Shown: positions 8,418 through 20,743 of the stretch, in pieces
Position numbering within the stretch: the stretch's first letter is position 1
Layout: each line of letters opens with the position of its first letter
Assembly: GCA_016794525.1 (NCBI GenBank)
Contig: JAEUJY010000143.1
Coordinates: forward strand, 62,001-126,000
Direction: 5' to 3'
DNA from: Myxococcales bacterium
GTDB taxonomy: Bacteria > Myxococcota_A > Polyangia > Haliangiales > Haliangiaceae
Length of the DNA: 64,000 nt
Translations under genes and position numbers: made by a program
Notes under the pieces: model-generated
What the model was told of the DNA's origin: nothing
Databases searched by the model: none
The model's input: the letters and a program-made list of their open reading frames with translations, nothing else

Positions 8418-10400
8418 CTACTCGGCGTCGAACATGCCGTCGCGGTAGGCGACGATCTCGCCGGCGACGGCGGAGGCGGCGACGGTGAGCGGCGAGGCGA
8501 GGTAGAGCTGGCCCGGGCCGCTGCGGCCCTTGTAGTTGCGGTTGATCGCCGAGACGGTGACCTGGTCGCCGCGATCGGAGACGCCGGGGCCGCAGCCGAT
8601 GCAGGCGCCGCAGCCCGGCTTGATCAGCTCGACGCCGGTGCGCGCGAACAGGTCGAGGTAGCCCTGGGCGCGGGCGTAGTCCTCGACGTCGGTCGAGCCG
8701 AACTGGATGTAGAAGCGGACGCCGTCGGCGATCTTCTTGCCGGCGCGCTCGGCCTCGGCGATGACCCGCGCGTACATGTCGATGTCGTCGCGCTTGCCGG
8801 CGGTGCACGAGCCGCCGTAGGCGATGTTCAGCTTGACCCGGCCGAGGCCGGCGATCAGCGCGCCGTTCTTGGGATCGGAGGCGACGCCGCGATCGGGATC
8901 GCCGGGCGTCGCGACCATCGGCGCGATCGTCGCCAGATCGATCACGTGGACGCCGCCGTCGTGGTGGGCGCCGGGATCGGGGCGCACGACCTTGGCGGCG
9001 AGCGCCGCGCGGTCGACGCCGGGCCGGTGGCCGGCGATCCAGTCGACCATGACGTCGTCGACCTCCATGATCGCGCCGCGCGCCGAGCACTCGGTCGCCA
9101 TGTTGGCCAAGGTCGCGCGCTCGTCGGGCGACAGCGCGAACAGGCCGTCGCCGCCGAACTCCATCACCCGGTTGAGCGTCTCCTCGCGCTTGGCGTGGTT
9201 GGCGAGGATGTACAGCATCACGTCCTTGGCCGTGACGCCGGGCGCGAGCCGGCCGGTCAGCTCGAAGCGGATCGACTCCGGCACCGCCAGCGGGGTGAAG
9301 CCCCAGTAGGCCAGCGCCGCGTACTCGGTGGCGCCGACGCCCCACGACAGCGCGCCCGACGCGCCACCCATGCAGGTGTGGCTGTCGGTGGCCTGGACGA
9401 AGTCGCCGGGGTCGATGAACTGCTCGCGGGCGACCTGGTGGCAGATGCCCGGCGACACGCCGTCCTTGGCGCCGAAGTTGCGGACGCCGGTCTTGGCGGC
9501 GAACGCGCGCTGCCGCACGCGCAGCTCCTCGATCTTGTCCGAGTACTTGGCCATCGCGGCGACGCCGTCGGCGTAGATCAGGTGGTCCTCGAAGACCGCG
9601 AACTTCGACGGGTCCTTGAGCCGGTAGTCGTCGCCGTACTCCTGGGCCAGGAACCAGTCGACCTGGGCGGTCGTGAACTCGTGCGAGTAGCCGGCGTCGA
9701 CCTTGACCAGCACGGCGTCGCCCGGCTTGACGTACTCGCCCTGGCCCGGCAGCAGCTTGTGGGCCAGCACCTTCTCGGTGAGGTTCATCGGCCGCGCGGT
9801 GGTGCCGGTCGGCGGCACGGTGATCTCGCCCTTGGCCAGCTTGGCCGAGAACGGCAAGAGGCCGCCGGCCTCGATGATCAGCGCGGTGATCGCGTCGTGG
9901 CCGCGGGTGAACTCGTCGAGCGCGACCGCCTCGCCGGCCTCGAGCCGCGCGATCAGCGCGTGGTCGCCCATCAGCTGGCCGATGTTGATGTTGTTGCGGG
10001 CGTGGATCGGCGCGAACGACGAGGCGATCGCCAGCCGGCTGCCGCCGTAGACCTCGCACTGCGCGGCGGTCTCGCGCGAGCTGCCGACGCCCTTCTGGGC
10101 GCCGGCGACGATGACCTCGAAGCCACCCGCGGCCAGCGCCTCGGCCGGGATCAGCCGCTGGCCGTTGACGATCAGGCCGGCGTACGCGTTGCGCGCGATC
10201 GCGGCGGGGTCGTAGTCGAAGCACACCCACGCCGGGGTCATCGCGTCGGTGTTGATGTCGTCGAGCAGCTCGTCGGGGCGGAGGTCGGCCATCCGCAGGG
10301 TCAGCTCGCCGGCCAGCTGGCGGCGGATGCGCTCGGGGTCCTTGGTCAGGTAGAGGACCCGCTTGCCGGGGGTGAGCGAGAACGTACGCGGCGCCGACAT
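8418..10400 (-). CDS. Aconitase-superfamily hydratase with N-terminal swivel domain
   Basis: A [4Fe-4S] dehydratase of 660 residues. The N-terminal third is the swivel (small-subunit) domain, with DDINTDAM and the GVGSSRE substrate-binding word. The rest is the large catalytic part, with ATDSHTCMGG near 340. Cluster ligands are visible as C532 (GGSCTAG) and C597/C600 (CGACIGC). It is a fused small-plus-large protein in the reverse of the usual LeuC/LeuD order. The substrate (aconitate, isopropylmalate, homoaconitate or other) cannot be told from sequence. ATG at 10418 (MVRPRQM) is an alternative start. The gene is monocistronic, with a divergent hypothetical gene upstream. Confidence 0.85.
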   Translation of the reverse strand: MSAPRTFSLTPGKRVLYLTKDPERIRRQLAGELTLRMADLRPDELLDDINTDAMTPAWVCFDYDPAAIARNAYAGLIVNGQRLIPAEALAAGGFEVIVAGAQKGVGSSRETAAQCEVYGGSRLAIASSFAPIHARNNINIGQLMGDHALIARLEAGEAVALDEFTRGHDAITALIIEAGGLLPFSAKLAKGEITVPPTGTTARPMNLTEKVLAHKLLPGQGEYVKPGDAVLVKVDAGYSHEFTTAQVDWFLAQEYGDDYRLKDPSKFAVFEDHLIYADGVAAMAKYSDKIEELRVRQRAFAAKTGVRNFGAKDGVSPGICHQVAREQFIDPGDFVQATDSHTCMGGASGALSWGVGATEYAALAYWGFTPLAVPESIRFELTGRLAPGVTAKDVMLYILANHAKREETLNRVMEFGGDGLFALSPDERATLANMATECSARGAIMEVDDVMVDWIAGHRPGVDRAALAAKVVRPDPGAHHDGGVHVIDLATIAPMVATPGDPDRGVASDPKNGALIAGLGRVKLNIAYGGSCTAGKRDDIDMYARVIAEAERAGKKIADGVRFYIQFGSTDVEDYARAQGYLDLFARTGVELIKPGCGACIGCGPGVSDRGDQVTVSAINRNYKGRSGPGQLYLASPLTVAASAVAGEIVAYRDGMFDAE

Positions 10401-10521
10401 CTGCCGCGGTCTTACCATGCGCGCGCGCCGGGGCGCGCGGGGTTGCGTGCGGGCGCGCGCGACGACGCGACGCACCGCGGCGAAGCTTGCGGGCTCGCGG
10501 GGGCCGTGCGAACGATCGGGG

Positions 10522-11286
10522 ATGACGACGACGACGCGCGGGTGGGTCGACGCCGCGGTGGCCGCGGCCGACTATCGGCTGACGAGCGCGATCTTCGAGC
10601 TGGGCGAGGTCACGCTCGCGCGCGAGCGCGCGTACGACAACGTCCACCTGCTGTTCGCCGCCCGTGGCCGGCGGCTGGTGACCGAGGGCGGCTTCGAGCT
10701 GGCCAACGTCCACGCCTGCCTGCTCGACGCCAGCGGCGCGGTGATCGTGCGGCGCGGCCACGACAGCTACCGGCAGAGCGTCGTCGGCGCGGTCGTGCGC
10801 TGGGGCCACGAGCTGCCCGACGACCACCTCGACCGCGCGGTGGCGGTGGTCTACGACGTCGAGACCCGGCTCGATCTGCGGCGCCCGCTGGTGCGCGGCC
10901 AGTTCGGCGGGCTCGATCTCGACCGCGAGGATCGGCAGCCGCTGCCGTTCACCGCGGCGCCGCTGCCGCGCGATCCGCTGATGGAGGTCGGCGTCGCGCT
11001 GGCGTTCCGCCGCAACGAGATCGAGATCAACCTCGTCGGCGAGTCGGCGCTTGCCCACGACGGCCACTCGTCGTACCTCGACTTCGACGTCCTCGACGAG
11101 GCCGGCGAGATCGTCGGCAGCCGCGCGCTGTCGCTGTCGATCCGCGCCGGCGATCGGATCGGCTTCGCCGACGCCGGGCTGCGGATCGAGAAGCGGGTGC
11201 AGCGCGAGATGCGCGGCTTCGCGCTGCGCGGCCGGTCCGAGGTGCGAGCGCTGACCCGCGTCGGGCCGCTGCGCCTCGCGAGGTAG
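10522..11286 (+). CDS. Conserved hypothetical protein
   Basis: A 254-residue soluble protein starting MTTTTRGWVDAA. I recognise no family. It is rich in beta-strand-like hydrophobic alternation (VHLLFAAR, AVAVVYDVETR, LDFDVLDEAGEIVG), with no signal peptide or membrane span. Several charged repeats of the form xxFDVLDEAGE suggest a two-lobed beta-sandwich. The start follows a GGGG run. The gene is convergent with the phosphotransferase gene and the two stop codons are directly adjacent (tag-cta). It is divergent from the aconitase-family gene. Confidence 0.75.
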   Translation: MTTTTRGWVDAAVAAADYRLTSAIFELGEVTLARERAYDNVHLLFAARGRRLVTEGGFELANVHACLLDASGAVIVRRGHDSYRQSVVGAVVRWGHELPDDHLDRAVAVVYDVETRLDLRRPLVRGQFGGLDLDREDRQPLPFTAAPLPRDPLMEVGVALAFRRNEIEINLVGESALAHDGHSSYLDFDVLDEAGEIVGSRALSLSIRAGDRIGFADAGLRIEKRVQREMRGFALRGRSEVRALTRVGPLRLAR

Positions 11287-12339
11287 CTACAGCCGCCCCG
11301 CGGCGATCGCCCGCGCGGCCTGCTCGGCCAGCGCCTTCACGCCGTGGATGAAGATCGCGAACCGCGGGTCGGTGGTCAGGCCCTTGGCGAAGCGGTAGTA
11401 GATCTGCTGCGCGACCACCGCGGTCTTGAACAGGCCGTAGGCGTAGTAGAAGACCGCGTCGTCGACCGGGCGGCCGGCGGCCGCGACGTAGCGGGCCAGC
11501 ACCTCGGCGCGCGTCATCATGCCGGGCAGGTGGGTCAGCCCGAACCGCAGCATGTGCATCGGCTGGGCGTCGCTGGCCTCGACCCAGTAGCCGAGCGAGG
11601 TGCCGAGGTCCATCAGCGGATCGCCGACGGTGGCCATCTCCCAGTCGAGCACGCCGACGACGTGGGTCAGGTCGCGATCGAAGATGACGTTGTCGAACTT
11701 CCAGTCGTTGTGGATCAGCGCCGGCGCGCCGTCGGCCGGCTGGTGCGCGGCCAGCCACGCCGCGACCTCGAGCACGACCGGCAGCTCGTCGGTGCGCGAG
11801 CCGTGGTAGCGCTCGGTCCAGCCCTCGACCTGGCGCCGCACGTAGCCGACCGGCTTGCCCAGCGTACCCAGGCCGGCGGCGGCGAAGTCGACGGCGTGCA
11901 GCTCGGCCAGCGCGTCGATCAACAGCTCGCACAGCCGGCGGTTGGTGGCGGCGTCGAGCGTGAGGTCGCGCGGCACGTCCTTGCGCAGGATGACGCCCTC
12001 GCGCTCCTCCATGACGTAGAACGTGCAGCCCAGCACCGCCTCGTCGGTGCACAGCGCGAGCGGCCGCGGCGCCTTGGCGTAGACCGGCGCCAGCGCCGAG
12101 AGCACGGTGTGCTCGCGGCCCATGTCGTGGGCGCTCTTGACCTTCGAGCCGAACGGCGGCCGGCGCAGCACGTAGCGCGCGTCGCCGCGGCGCAGCTGGT
12201 AGGTGAGGTTGGAGTGGCCGCCGGGGTACTGCAGGATCTCGAGCGGCGCGTGGCCGCCGAGCACGCCGTCGAGCCAGGCGCCCAGCCGCGCGGCGTCGAG
12301 CTCCTCGCCCGGCCGCGGCGGCCGCGGCCCCGCGCTCAC
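11287..12339 (-). CDS. APH-like phosphotransferase of the acyl-CoA dehydrogenase operon
   Basis: A 350-residue aminoglycoside-phosphotransferase/choline-kinase-fold protein. It has [10 protein letters not shown] (nucleotide loop), YVLRRPPFG (ATP-binding region), the catalytic loop HNDWKFDNV and the metal-binding [11 protein letters not shown]. It resembles the kinase-like N-terminal part of eukaryotic ACAD10/ACAD11, which phosphorylates 4-hydroxyacyl-CoA before dehydrogenation. Here kinase and dehydrogenase are separate genes joined by a GTGA overlap (GTG start inside the ACAD stop), so translation is probably coupled. That supports a joint role in hydroxy-fatty-acid breakdown; this role is inferred from the human pair. 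Confidence 0.88.
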   Translation of the reverse strand: MSAGPRPPRPGEELDAARLGAWLDGVLGGHAPLEILQYPGGHSNLTYQLRRGDARYVLRRPPFGSKVKSAHDMGREHTVLSALAPVYAKAPRPLALCTDEAVLGCTFYVMEEREGVILRKDVPRDLTLDAATNRRLCELLIDALAELHAVDFAAAGLGTLGKPVGYVRRQVEGWTERYHGSRTDELPVVLEVAAWLAAHQPADGAPALIHNDWKFDNVIFDRDLTHVVGVLDWEMATVGDPLMDLGTSLGYWVEASDAQPMHMLRFGLTHLPGMMTRAEVLARYVAAAGRPVDDAVFYYAYGLFKTAVVAQQIYYRFAKGLTTDPRFAIFIHGVKALAEQAARAIAAGRL

Positions 12340-13538
12340 GCGCCCCCCTTGCCGTACTGCGCCAGCAGGCGCTTGGCGACGACCATCTTGTGCACCTCGT
12401 CGGGGCCGTCGTAGATGCGCGCGCCGCGCTCGTGGACGTAGTAGTGCGCGAGCAGCGTGTCGCTGGTGACGCCGAGCGCGCCGTGCACCTGGATCGCGCG
12501 ATCGATCAGCCGCATCATCACGTCGGCGACGTAGAACTTGATCAGCGACACCTGATCGCGCGCGGCCTGGAAGCCCTGGCTCTCGATCGTCCACGCCGCC
12601 GACAGCGTCATCAGCCGCGCGGCGTCGATCTCGGCGCGGGCCTCGGCGATCCACGCCTGGATGATCTGCCGCGACGCCAGCGTCTTGTCGGGGGCGATCT
12701 CGCGGCTGACCGCGCGCTGGCACATCAGCTGGAAGGTGCGCTCGCAGATGCCGATCCACCGCATGCAGTGGTGGATGCGGCCGGGGCCGAGGCGCTCCTG
12801 CGCGATCAGGAAGCCCGCGCCCTGGGGCCCGAGCAGGTTGGCCTTGGGCACGCGGCAGCCGTGGTAGCGGATCTCGCCGTGGCTGGCCCAGCCGCCGCCG
12901 GCGTCGCCCATGATCGGGATGTTGCGCACCAGCTCGAAGCCGGGCGTGTCGGTGGGCACGATGATCATCGACGCGCGGGCGTGGGGCGTGGCCTCGGGGT
13001 TGGTCACCGCCATGACGATCGCGAAGGCCGCGCCGTCGGCGCCGGTGGTGAACCACTTGTGGCCGTCGACCACCCAGTGATCGCCGTCGAGCGTGGCGGT
13101 GCACGACAGGAGCGTCGGGTTCGAGCCGGCGTTCTCCGGCTCGGTCATCGAGAAGCACGACCGGATCTCGCCCCGCGCGAGCGGCGCCATCCACCGCGCC
13201 TTCTGCTCGGGCGTGCCCCACTTGTGCAGCACCTCGAGGTTGCCGGCGTCGGGCGCCTGACAGCCGAACGCGTAGTGGCCCAGCGGCGAGCGGCCGATGC
13301 GCTCGCTGATCAGCGCGTGATCGACCAGGCCCAGCCCCATGCCGCCGGCGTCCTTGGGGATCTGCGGGCCCCACAGCCCGGCGGCCTGCACCGCGGCGCG
13401 CAGATCGCCGAGCAACGGCGCCGCCTTGACGAAGCCCTGCTCGAGCACGGCGGCCTCGGCGGGGATGATGCGCTCGGCGAGCAGGCGGTCGACGGCGGCG
13501 AGGGTGTCGACCAGGTGGGACGGGATCGCGAAGTCCAT
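12336..13538 (-). CDS. Acyl-CoA dehydrogenase, ACAD10/11-like
   Basis: A 400-residue flavoenzyme that oxidises acyl-CoA to enoyl-Co[13 protein letters not shown] is the FAD/substrate loop in the middle domain, and the C-terminal helical domain ends in [19 protein letters not shown] and [11 protein letters not shown]. In that last motif the position of the usual catalytic Glu reads Asp-Gly-Pro-Asp-Glu, as in ACAD11-type and related enzymes. It is the middle gene of a three-gene minus-strand operon: the histidine phosphatase lies 24 bases upstream and the phosphotransferase overlaps by 4 bases downstream. This supports catabolism of unusual (for example 4-hydroxy) acyl-CoAs. Confidence 0.9.
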   Translation of the reverse strand: MDFAIPSHLVDTLAAVDRLLAERIIPAEAAVLEQGFVKAAPLLGDLRAAVQAAGLWGPQIPKDAGGMGLGLVDHALISERIGRSPLGHYAFGCQAPDAGNLEVLHKWGTPEQKARWMAPLARGEIRSCFSMTEPENAGSNPTLLSCTATLDGDHWVVDGHKWFTTGADGAAFAIVMAVTNPEATPHARASMIIVPTDTPGFELVRNIPIMGDAGGGWASHGEIRYHGCRVPKANLLGPQGAGFLIAQERLGPGRIHHCMRWIGICERTFQLMCQRAVSREIAPDKTLASRQIIQAWIAEARAEIDAARLMTLSAAWTIESQGFQAARDQVSLIKFYVADVMMRLIDRAIQVHGALGVTSDTLLAHYYVHERGARIYDGPDEVHKMVVAKRLLAQYGKGGA

Positions 13539-13562
13539 GGGCAGCTCCTGGGAGGCGTCCGG

Positions 13563-14276
13563 CTATCGGAACGTGACGAGGTCGTCGGCGAGGTGATCGA
13601 CGTGGTTCCAGCCGAGCAGCGACAGCTCGCGGTCGGCGCCGCGGGCGCGCCACAGGAGGTCGCTGACCGACGCGTTGCGCACCATCCGCCACAGCGCGAC
13701 GGTGGCGCGCGGGTCGAGGCCGAGCGCGCGGCGGGCGACCACGCCGATCGGCCCGCCCGACGTGACCGCGACCGCGACCTGGCCGCGATCGGCGTGGCGA
13801 TCGAGGATCTCGTCGGTCGCGGCGTCCACCCGCGCGACGAACCGCGCGTAGGTCTCGAGGTCGCCGGTGTCGAGGGTGCCGGCGGTCCAGGCGTCGACCA
13901 TCGCCCACAGCGCGCGATCGGCGAGCGCGCGGTCGACCCGGCCGCCGTGGATCAGGCCGCGCAGCGACGGCTCGGCGGCGACGACCTGTGGCAGACATCG
14001 GGCCAGCAGCTCGAAGGCCGGGTACTCGGCCAGCCCGGGCAGCACCACCGGCTCGGGCAGCGGGTGGCCGGCGGCGGCGGCGGCGGCGCGCAGGTGGCGC
14101 GCGGTGTCCAGCTGCCGCTGCATCGGCCCGACGTAGATCGCCGACACCGGCGCCCGGCGCCCGGCCCACGCGGCGCCGACGGCCTCGGCCTGGCGCACGC
14201 CGAGCGGCGACAGCACGTCATAGTTGGCGGCGCCGTAGGAGGCCTGACCGTGGCGGACCAGTCGCAGGGTTCCCAC
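13563..14276 (-). CDS. Histidine phosphatase family protein
   Basis: A 237-residue phosphoglycerate-mutase-fold phosphatase. The N-terminal [15 protein letters not shown] carries the phosphorylated His of the RHG motif, and [15 protein letters not shown] carries a C-terminal residue region of the active site. The family dephosphorylates small metabolites or phosphoproteins; the substrate is unknown. It is the first gene of the ACAD/phosphotransferase operon. In that position it could remove phosphate from the kinase product (as in the phosphorylated hydroxyacyl-CoA route), which is inference from context only. Confidence 0.88.
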   Translation of the reverse strand: MGTLRLVRHGQASYGAANYDVLSPLGVRQAEAVGAAWAGRRAPVSAIYVGPMQRQLDTARHLRAAAAAAGHPLPEPVVLPGLAEYPAFELLARCLPQVVAAEPSLRGLIHGGRVDRALADRALWAMVDAWTAGTLDTGDLETYARFVARVDAATDEILDRHADRGQVAVAVTSGGPIGVVARRALGLDPRATVALWRMVRNASVSDLLWRARGADRELSLLGWNHVDHLADDLVTFR

Positions 14277-14312
14277 CCGCGCACTCTACGCCGCCCCGCG
14301 CCGCGACTGGCG

Positions 14313-14645
14313 TCAGCGCTTGAACAAACGCTCGACCCACGACTGCCGCGCGGCGCGCGACGACAGCGCCGCGCGCGCGGCCTCGAGCTTGGGGTCGAGG
14401 GTGATCGCCCGCCGCCACTCCTCGCGGGCGCGCTTGGGCTCGTTGGCCAGCGACGCCTCGTGGCCGCGCGCCAGCGCCAGCAGCGCCCGGTAGTGGGCGT
14501 TCTGCGGGTAGCGCTGCGCCAGCTCCCGGGCGACGGTCTTGGCCTCGGGCCACTTCTGCAGCTGCATCAATGTCCGCAGGTGCGCCACCAGCGCCTGCTC
14601 GGAGTCCACCACTGGCCGCTCACCCGATCCGTCTGGCATCCGCAT
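14313..14645 (-). CDS. Small TPR-like protein
   Basis: A 110-residue soluble protein with two or three tetratricopeptide-like helices. KWPEAKTVARELAQRYPQN and EEWRRAITLDPKLEAAR show the A/Y/P pattern of TPR units. It probably mediates a protein contact. ATG at 14639 is an equally possible start. It lies 36 bases upstream of the histidine-phosphatase gene on the same strand and may be co-transcribed. It is divergent from the PilZ gene. Confidence 0.7.
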   Translation of the reverse strand: MRMPDGSGERPVVDSEQALVAHLRTLMQLQKWPEAKTVARELAQRYPQNAHYRALLALARGHEASLANEPKRAREEWRRAITLDPKLEAARAALSSRAARQSWVERLFKR

Positions 14646-14746
14646 CGCACCCCGTTGGTGTGATCGGCCTCAGCGAAAGTCGCAACATTCTTTCGGACGG
14701 CTGCAGATTTCTTGGCCCGCGGCGTGGACGCCCCTAGCGTGGATCC

Positions 14747-15034
14747 ATGATGCGCCGCTGGTTTCGCCGCCTGTTCCCCGATCGCCGCGTGGCCGCCTCC
14801 CGGGAGCCGGTCTTCTTCGAGGCGCGGCTCGAGCTCGACGTCGTCGATGTCGAGGGAGTCGCTCGGGATTTCGGACCGGGCGGGCTGTTCTTTGCCACCT
14901 CGGCGCCCATCGCGGCCGGGGTGCGGGGCCTGCTGCGCCGCGGCGGGAGCGCCGACCGCATCCCGGTCCGGGTGACCGGCCACCGGCCCGCGGGGGCGGG
15001 GCGGCCGGCCGGTCTCGGCCTCGCGTTCGAGTAA
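14747..15034 (+). CDS. PilZ-like domain protein
   Basis: A 95-residue protein that looks like a single PilZ beta-barrel: VARDFGPGGLFFATSAPI matches the D/N-x-S-x-x-G-like segment, and [15 protein letters not shown] with GLGLAFE ends the barrel. The RxxxR c-di-GMP-binding motif is not clear, although the Arg-rich start MRRWFRRLFPDRR could take part. It may therefore be a degenerate, adaptor-type PilZ. It is followed after 7 bases by an acyl-CoA dehydrogenase gene, so co-transcription is likely, but a functional link is not obvious. Confidence 0.65.
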   Translation: MMRRWFRRLFPDRRVAASREPVFFEARLELDVVDVEGVARDFGPGGLFFATSAPIAAGVRGLLRRGGSADRIPVRVTGHRPAGAGRPAGLGLAFE

Positions 15035-15041
15035 CCCCACC

Positions 15042-16241
15042 GTGACGATCGCCCTGTGGGCGCCGCGGGTCGACCCCGCCTTCGCGGCGGTCATCGACGC
15101 CGCGGTGGCGGCGGCGGTCGCGCCGGACGCCGAGCGCATCGATCGCGAGGACGTCTACCCGCTGGCCGCGGTCCAGGCGCTGGCCCGGGCCGGGCTGACC
15201 GCGGCGGGCTTCCCGATCGAGGACGGCGGCGGCGGGCGGCCGCTGCGCGATCTGGTGGCGGTGTTCGAGGCGGTCGCCGCCGCCAGCGCCGCGACCGCGA
15301 CCTCGCTGGTGACGATCTTCCAGGCTGGCGCGGCGATCCAGCTGTTCGGCGGCGAGGCGCTGCGGCGCCGCTACCTGCCGCGCATCGCCGCCGGGCTGGT
15401 GTGCAGCTTCGCGATGACCGAGGCGCGCGGCGGCAGCGACGTGCGCCACCTCGACACCCGGGCCCGGCGGGGCGACGGCGGCTGGGTGATCGACGGGCGC
15501 AAGGCGTTCGTCACCAGCGCGTCGGCCGCGGAGCTGTTCGTGCTGCTGGCGCAGACCGACGCCGGCGTGACCGCGTTCGCGGTGCCGGCCGACGCGCCGG
15601 GGCTGGCGCTGGCGGTGACGCCGGCGACGCGCACGATCGGCCTGCGCAACGGGCCCCACGTCGACCTCACCCTCGACGGCGTCCGGATTCCGGACGATCA
15701 TCGGATCGGCGAGGACGGCCACGGCGTGCGCGCGGCGGCGACGGTGCTCGACCACTCGCGGGTGCTGGTCGCGGCGATCGGCTGCGGCATCGCCCGCGCC
15801 GCGTTCGACGGCGCGCTGGCGTTCGCCGACCACCGCGTCGTCGGCGATCGCCACGTGATCGAGCTGCAGGGGATCCAGTGGTACCTGGCCGAGCTGCTGG
15901 CCGAGATCGACGCGGCGCGGCTCCTGACCTACGAGGCCGCCAGCCATCTCGACGCGGCCGGGCCGACCCACCACCTGCCGCGCGAGGCGCCGGCGCGCCG
16001 GGCCGGGCTGCTCGACATCCAGCGGTGGTCGGCGTCGGCCAAGCTGGTCGCGACCCGCACCGCGGTGCACGCGGCGCTGCAGGCGATCCAGATCTGCGGC
16101 GTGCGCGGCTGCCTCGAGACCGCGCCGTTCGGGCGCTACCTGCGCGACGCCAAGACCTACGAGATCGCGGGCGGCTCGTCGGAGGTGCTCAAGAACACGC
16201 TGGGCGACTACCTGGTGGCGGCGGTCGATGGGCCGGGCTGA
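15042..16241 (+). CDS. Acyl-CoA dehydrogenase
   Basis: A 399-residue flavin-dependent acyl-CoA dehydrogenase with a GTG start 7 bases after the PilZ-like stop. SFAMTEARGGSD is the substrate/FAD loop. ICGVRGCLETAPFGRYLRD and YEIAGGSSEVLKN are the C-terminal domain, with the Glu of TYEIAGG at the usual catalytic-base position. An extra loop at about 306-325 (THHLPREAPARR) interrupts the helical domain. It shares little sequence with the other ACAD in this window and probably has a different substrate. Confidence 0.88.
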   Translation: MTIALWAPRVDPAFAAVIDAAVAAAVAPDAERIDREDVYPLAAVQALARAGLTAAGFPIEDGGGGRPLRDLVAVFEAVAAASAATATSLVTIFQAGAAIQLFGGEALRRRYLPRIAAGLVCSFAMTEARGGSDVRHLDTRARRGDGGWVIDGRKAFVTSASAAELFVLLAQTDAGVTAFAVPADAPGLALAVTPATRTIGLRNGPHVDLTLDGVRIPDDHRIGEDGHGVRAAATVLDHSRVLVAAIGCGIARAAFDGALAFADHRVVGDRHVIELQGIQWYLAELLAEIDAARLLTYEAASHLDAAGPTHHLPREAPARRAGLLDIQRWSASAKLVATRTAVHAALQAIQICGVRGCLETAPFGRYLRDAKTYEIAGGSSEVLKNTLGDYLVAAVDGPG

Positions 16242-16295
16242 TCGCGCAGCGGCGTAAGCTCCATGTAAGCTGGGCGCGTGCCACCGTCGCGCGCC

Positions 16296-17228
16296 ATGAA
16301 GCTCTGCTGGTCGCTGCCCCTGTGCTGGTTCGTGATCGCGTGCGGCGACTCGTCGAGCGGCGACGACGTCGCGGCCGACGCCGGGATCGACGCGCACGTC
16401 GGGCGGCCCGACGGCGTCGCGCTGTGTTACTCGCCGGCCGCCGACGCCGATCCGGCGACCACCGGCTTCTGGACCGCGCTGCGCGCCGGCGATCGCGCCG
16501 CGCGCGACGCGGCGATCGCGGCGCTCGACGCCGCGGCCACGGCGGCGCCGGCCGAGGAGGAGTTCCACCTCTTGCTGGGGCTGGCCCACCTGTGGCGGCT
16601 GGCCGAGCCGCTGCCCGGCGAGCTGACGCCGGCGGTCCAGGTCACGTCGGCGACCGGCGCCCGCGATCACCTGCGCCGCGCGTACGAGCTGTGCCCGACC
16701 GACCACCGCATCGCGGCGTGGCTGGGGCCGGTGCTGATCCGCTACGGGCGCGCGGTCAACGACGCGGCGATGGTCGCCGAGGGCGAGGCGGTGCTCGACA
16801 CCGGCATCGCGCACTACCCGTCGTTCGTGCTGTTCTCGAAGCTGCTGGTCCACGCCGACGCGCCGCGCGACGCGCCCGAGTTCCAGCAGGCGCTCGACGC
16901 GGTGCTGGCCAACGGCGACGCGTGCAGCGCGGTGGTGGCCGATCCGGCGTGCGAGGACCACCCGCACGCGGCCCACAACCGCGAGGGCGGCGTGGTGTTC
17001 TTCGGCGACGCGCTGGTCAAGGCCGGGCGGCGCGCCGAGGCCGAGGCGATCTACATGGCGGGGCTGCGCGAGCCGGCCTACGCGACGTGGGACTACCAGA
17101 CGCTCCTGACCGAGCGGCTGGCGACCCTCGACGCGCGCATCGCCGCCTACGCGACGCCCGACCCCGCCGACGATCCCGTGGCCGCGTGGGCCGCGCCGAA
17201 CCAGTGCGCGATGTGCCACAGCGACTGA
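16296..17228 (+). CDS. Lipoprotein with TPR-like helices and a C-terminal CxxCH
   Basis: A 310-residue envelope protein of no recognised family. The ATG was chosen over GTG at 16278 because it gives a compact signal (MKLCWSLPLCWFVIACGD) with a lipobox. An Asp/Ala linker follows, then alternating helices rich in Ala/Leu with TPR-like spacing (LLGLAHLWRLAE, RRAYELCPTDHRIAAWLG, VKAGRRAEAEAIYMAGL). The last residues are QCAMCHSD, a CxxCH that fits a c-type heme attachment site, but no distal Met domain is seen. Paired Cys elsewhere could form disulfides instead. Confidence 0.75.
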   Translation: MKLCWSLPLCWFVIACGDSSSGDDVAADAGIDAHVGRPDGVALCYSPAADADPATTGFWTALRAGDRAARDAAIAALDAAATAAPAEEEFHLLLGLAHLWRLAEPLPGELTPAVQVTSATGARDHLRRAYELCPTDHRIAAWLGPVLIRYGRAVNDAAMVAEGEAVLDTGIAHYPSFVLFSKLLVHADAPRDAPEFQQALDAVLANGDACSAVVADPACEDHPHAAHNREGGVVFFGDALVKAGRRAEAEAIYMAGLREPAYATWDYQTLLTERLATLDARIAAYATPDPADDPVAAWAAPNQCAMCHSD

Positions 17229-17274
17229 CCCGCGGCGGGCCGGTGTGCGCCGGCGGCGATGCTACGCTCGCGCC

Positions 17275-20387
<3,113 letters not shown>

Positions 20388-20391
<4 letters not shown>

Positions 20392-20720
20392 GTCACCGCC
20401 TCGACGAACACCTCGACCTTGCCGCCGCACGCCAGGCCTACCTCCCACGCCGCGGCGTCGCTGACGCCGAACCCGAGCCGCTGCGCCGGCGCGCCGGCGA
20501 TGACGTCGAGCGCGGCGGTGATGACCGCGGCCTCGATGCAGCCGCCCGACACCGAGCCGACGAACGCGCCGGTGTCGTCGACCGCGAGCTTGCTGCCGGC
20601 GGGCCGCGGCGAGCTGCCCCACGTGCGCACCACCGTGGCGATCGCGACGCCCTTGCCGGCGGCCTTCCACGCCGCCGCCTGCGCCAGCACCGCGCCCGTG
20701 TCGTGCGTCGCGTCGGCCAT
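20388..20720 (-). CDS. XdhC_CoxI N-terminal domain protein
   Basis: A 110-residue stand-alone XdhC_CoxI domain. ATVVRTWGSSPRPAGSKLAV and GSVSGGCIEAAV are its signature words, and LACGGKVEVFVE closes the domain; the Cys residues lie where cofactor contacts are expected. It is the first gene of the xdhC(N)-xdhC(C)-mobA-like operon and starts only 23 bases from the divergent sufS-like gene, so the two promoters must overlap the coding sequences. Confidence 0.9.
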
Positions 20721-20743
20721 GCCGGGGTAGACTACCGCACATC

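Noticed and set aside
6859-11067. A 1402-residue minus-strand frame joining several regions
   Set aside because: Its first 900 residues are an Arg-rich shifted reading of the aconitase-family gene; only the end, from 8346 on, is a real lipoprotein.
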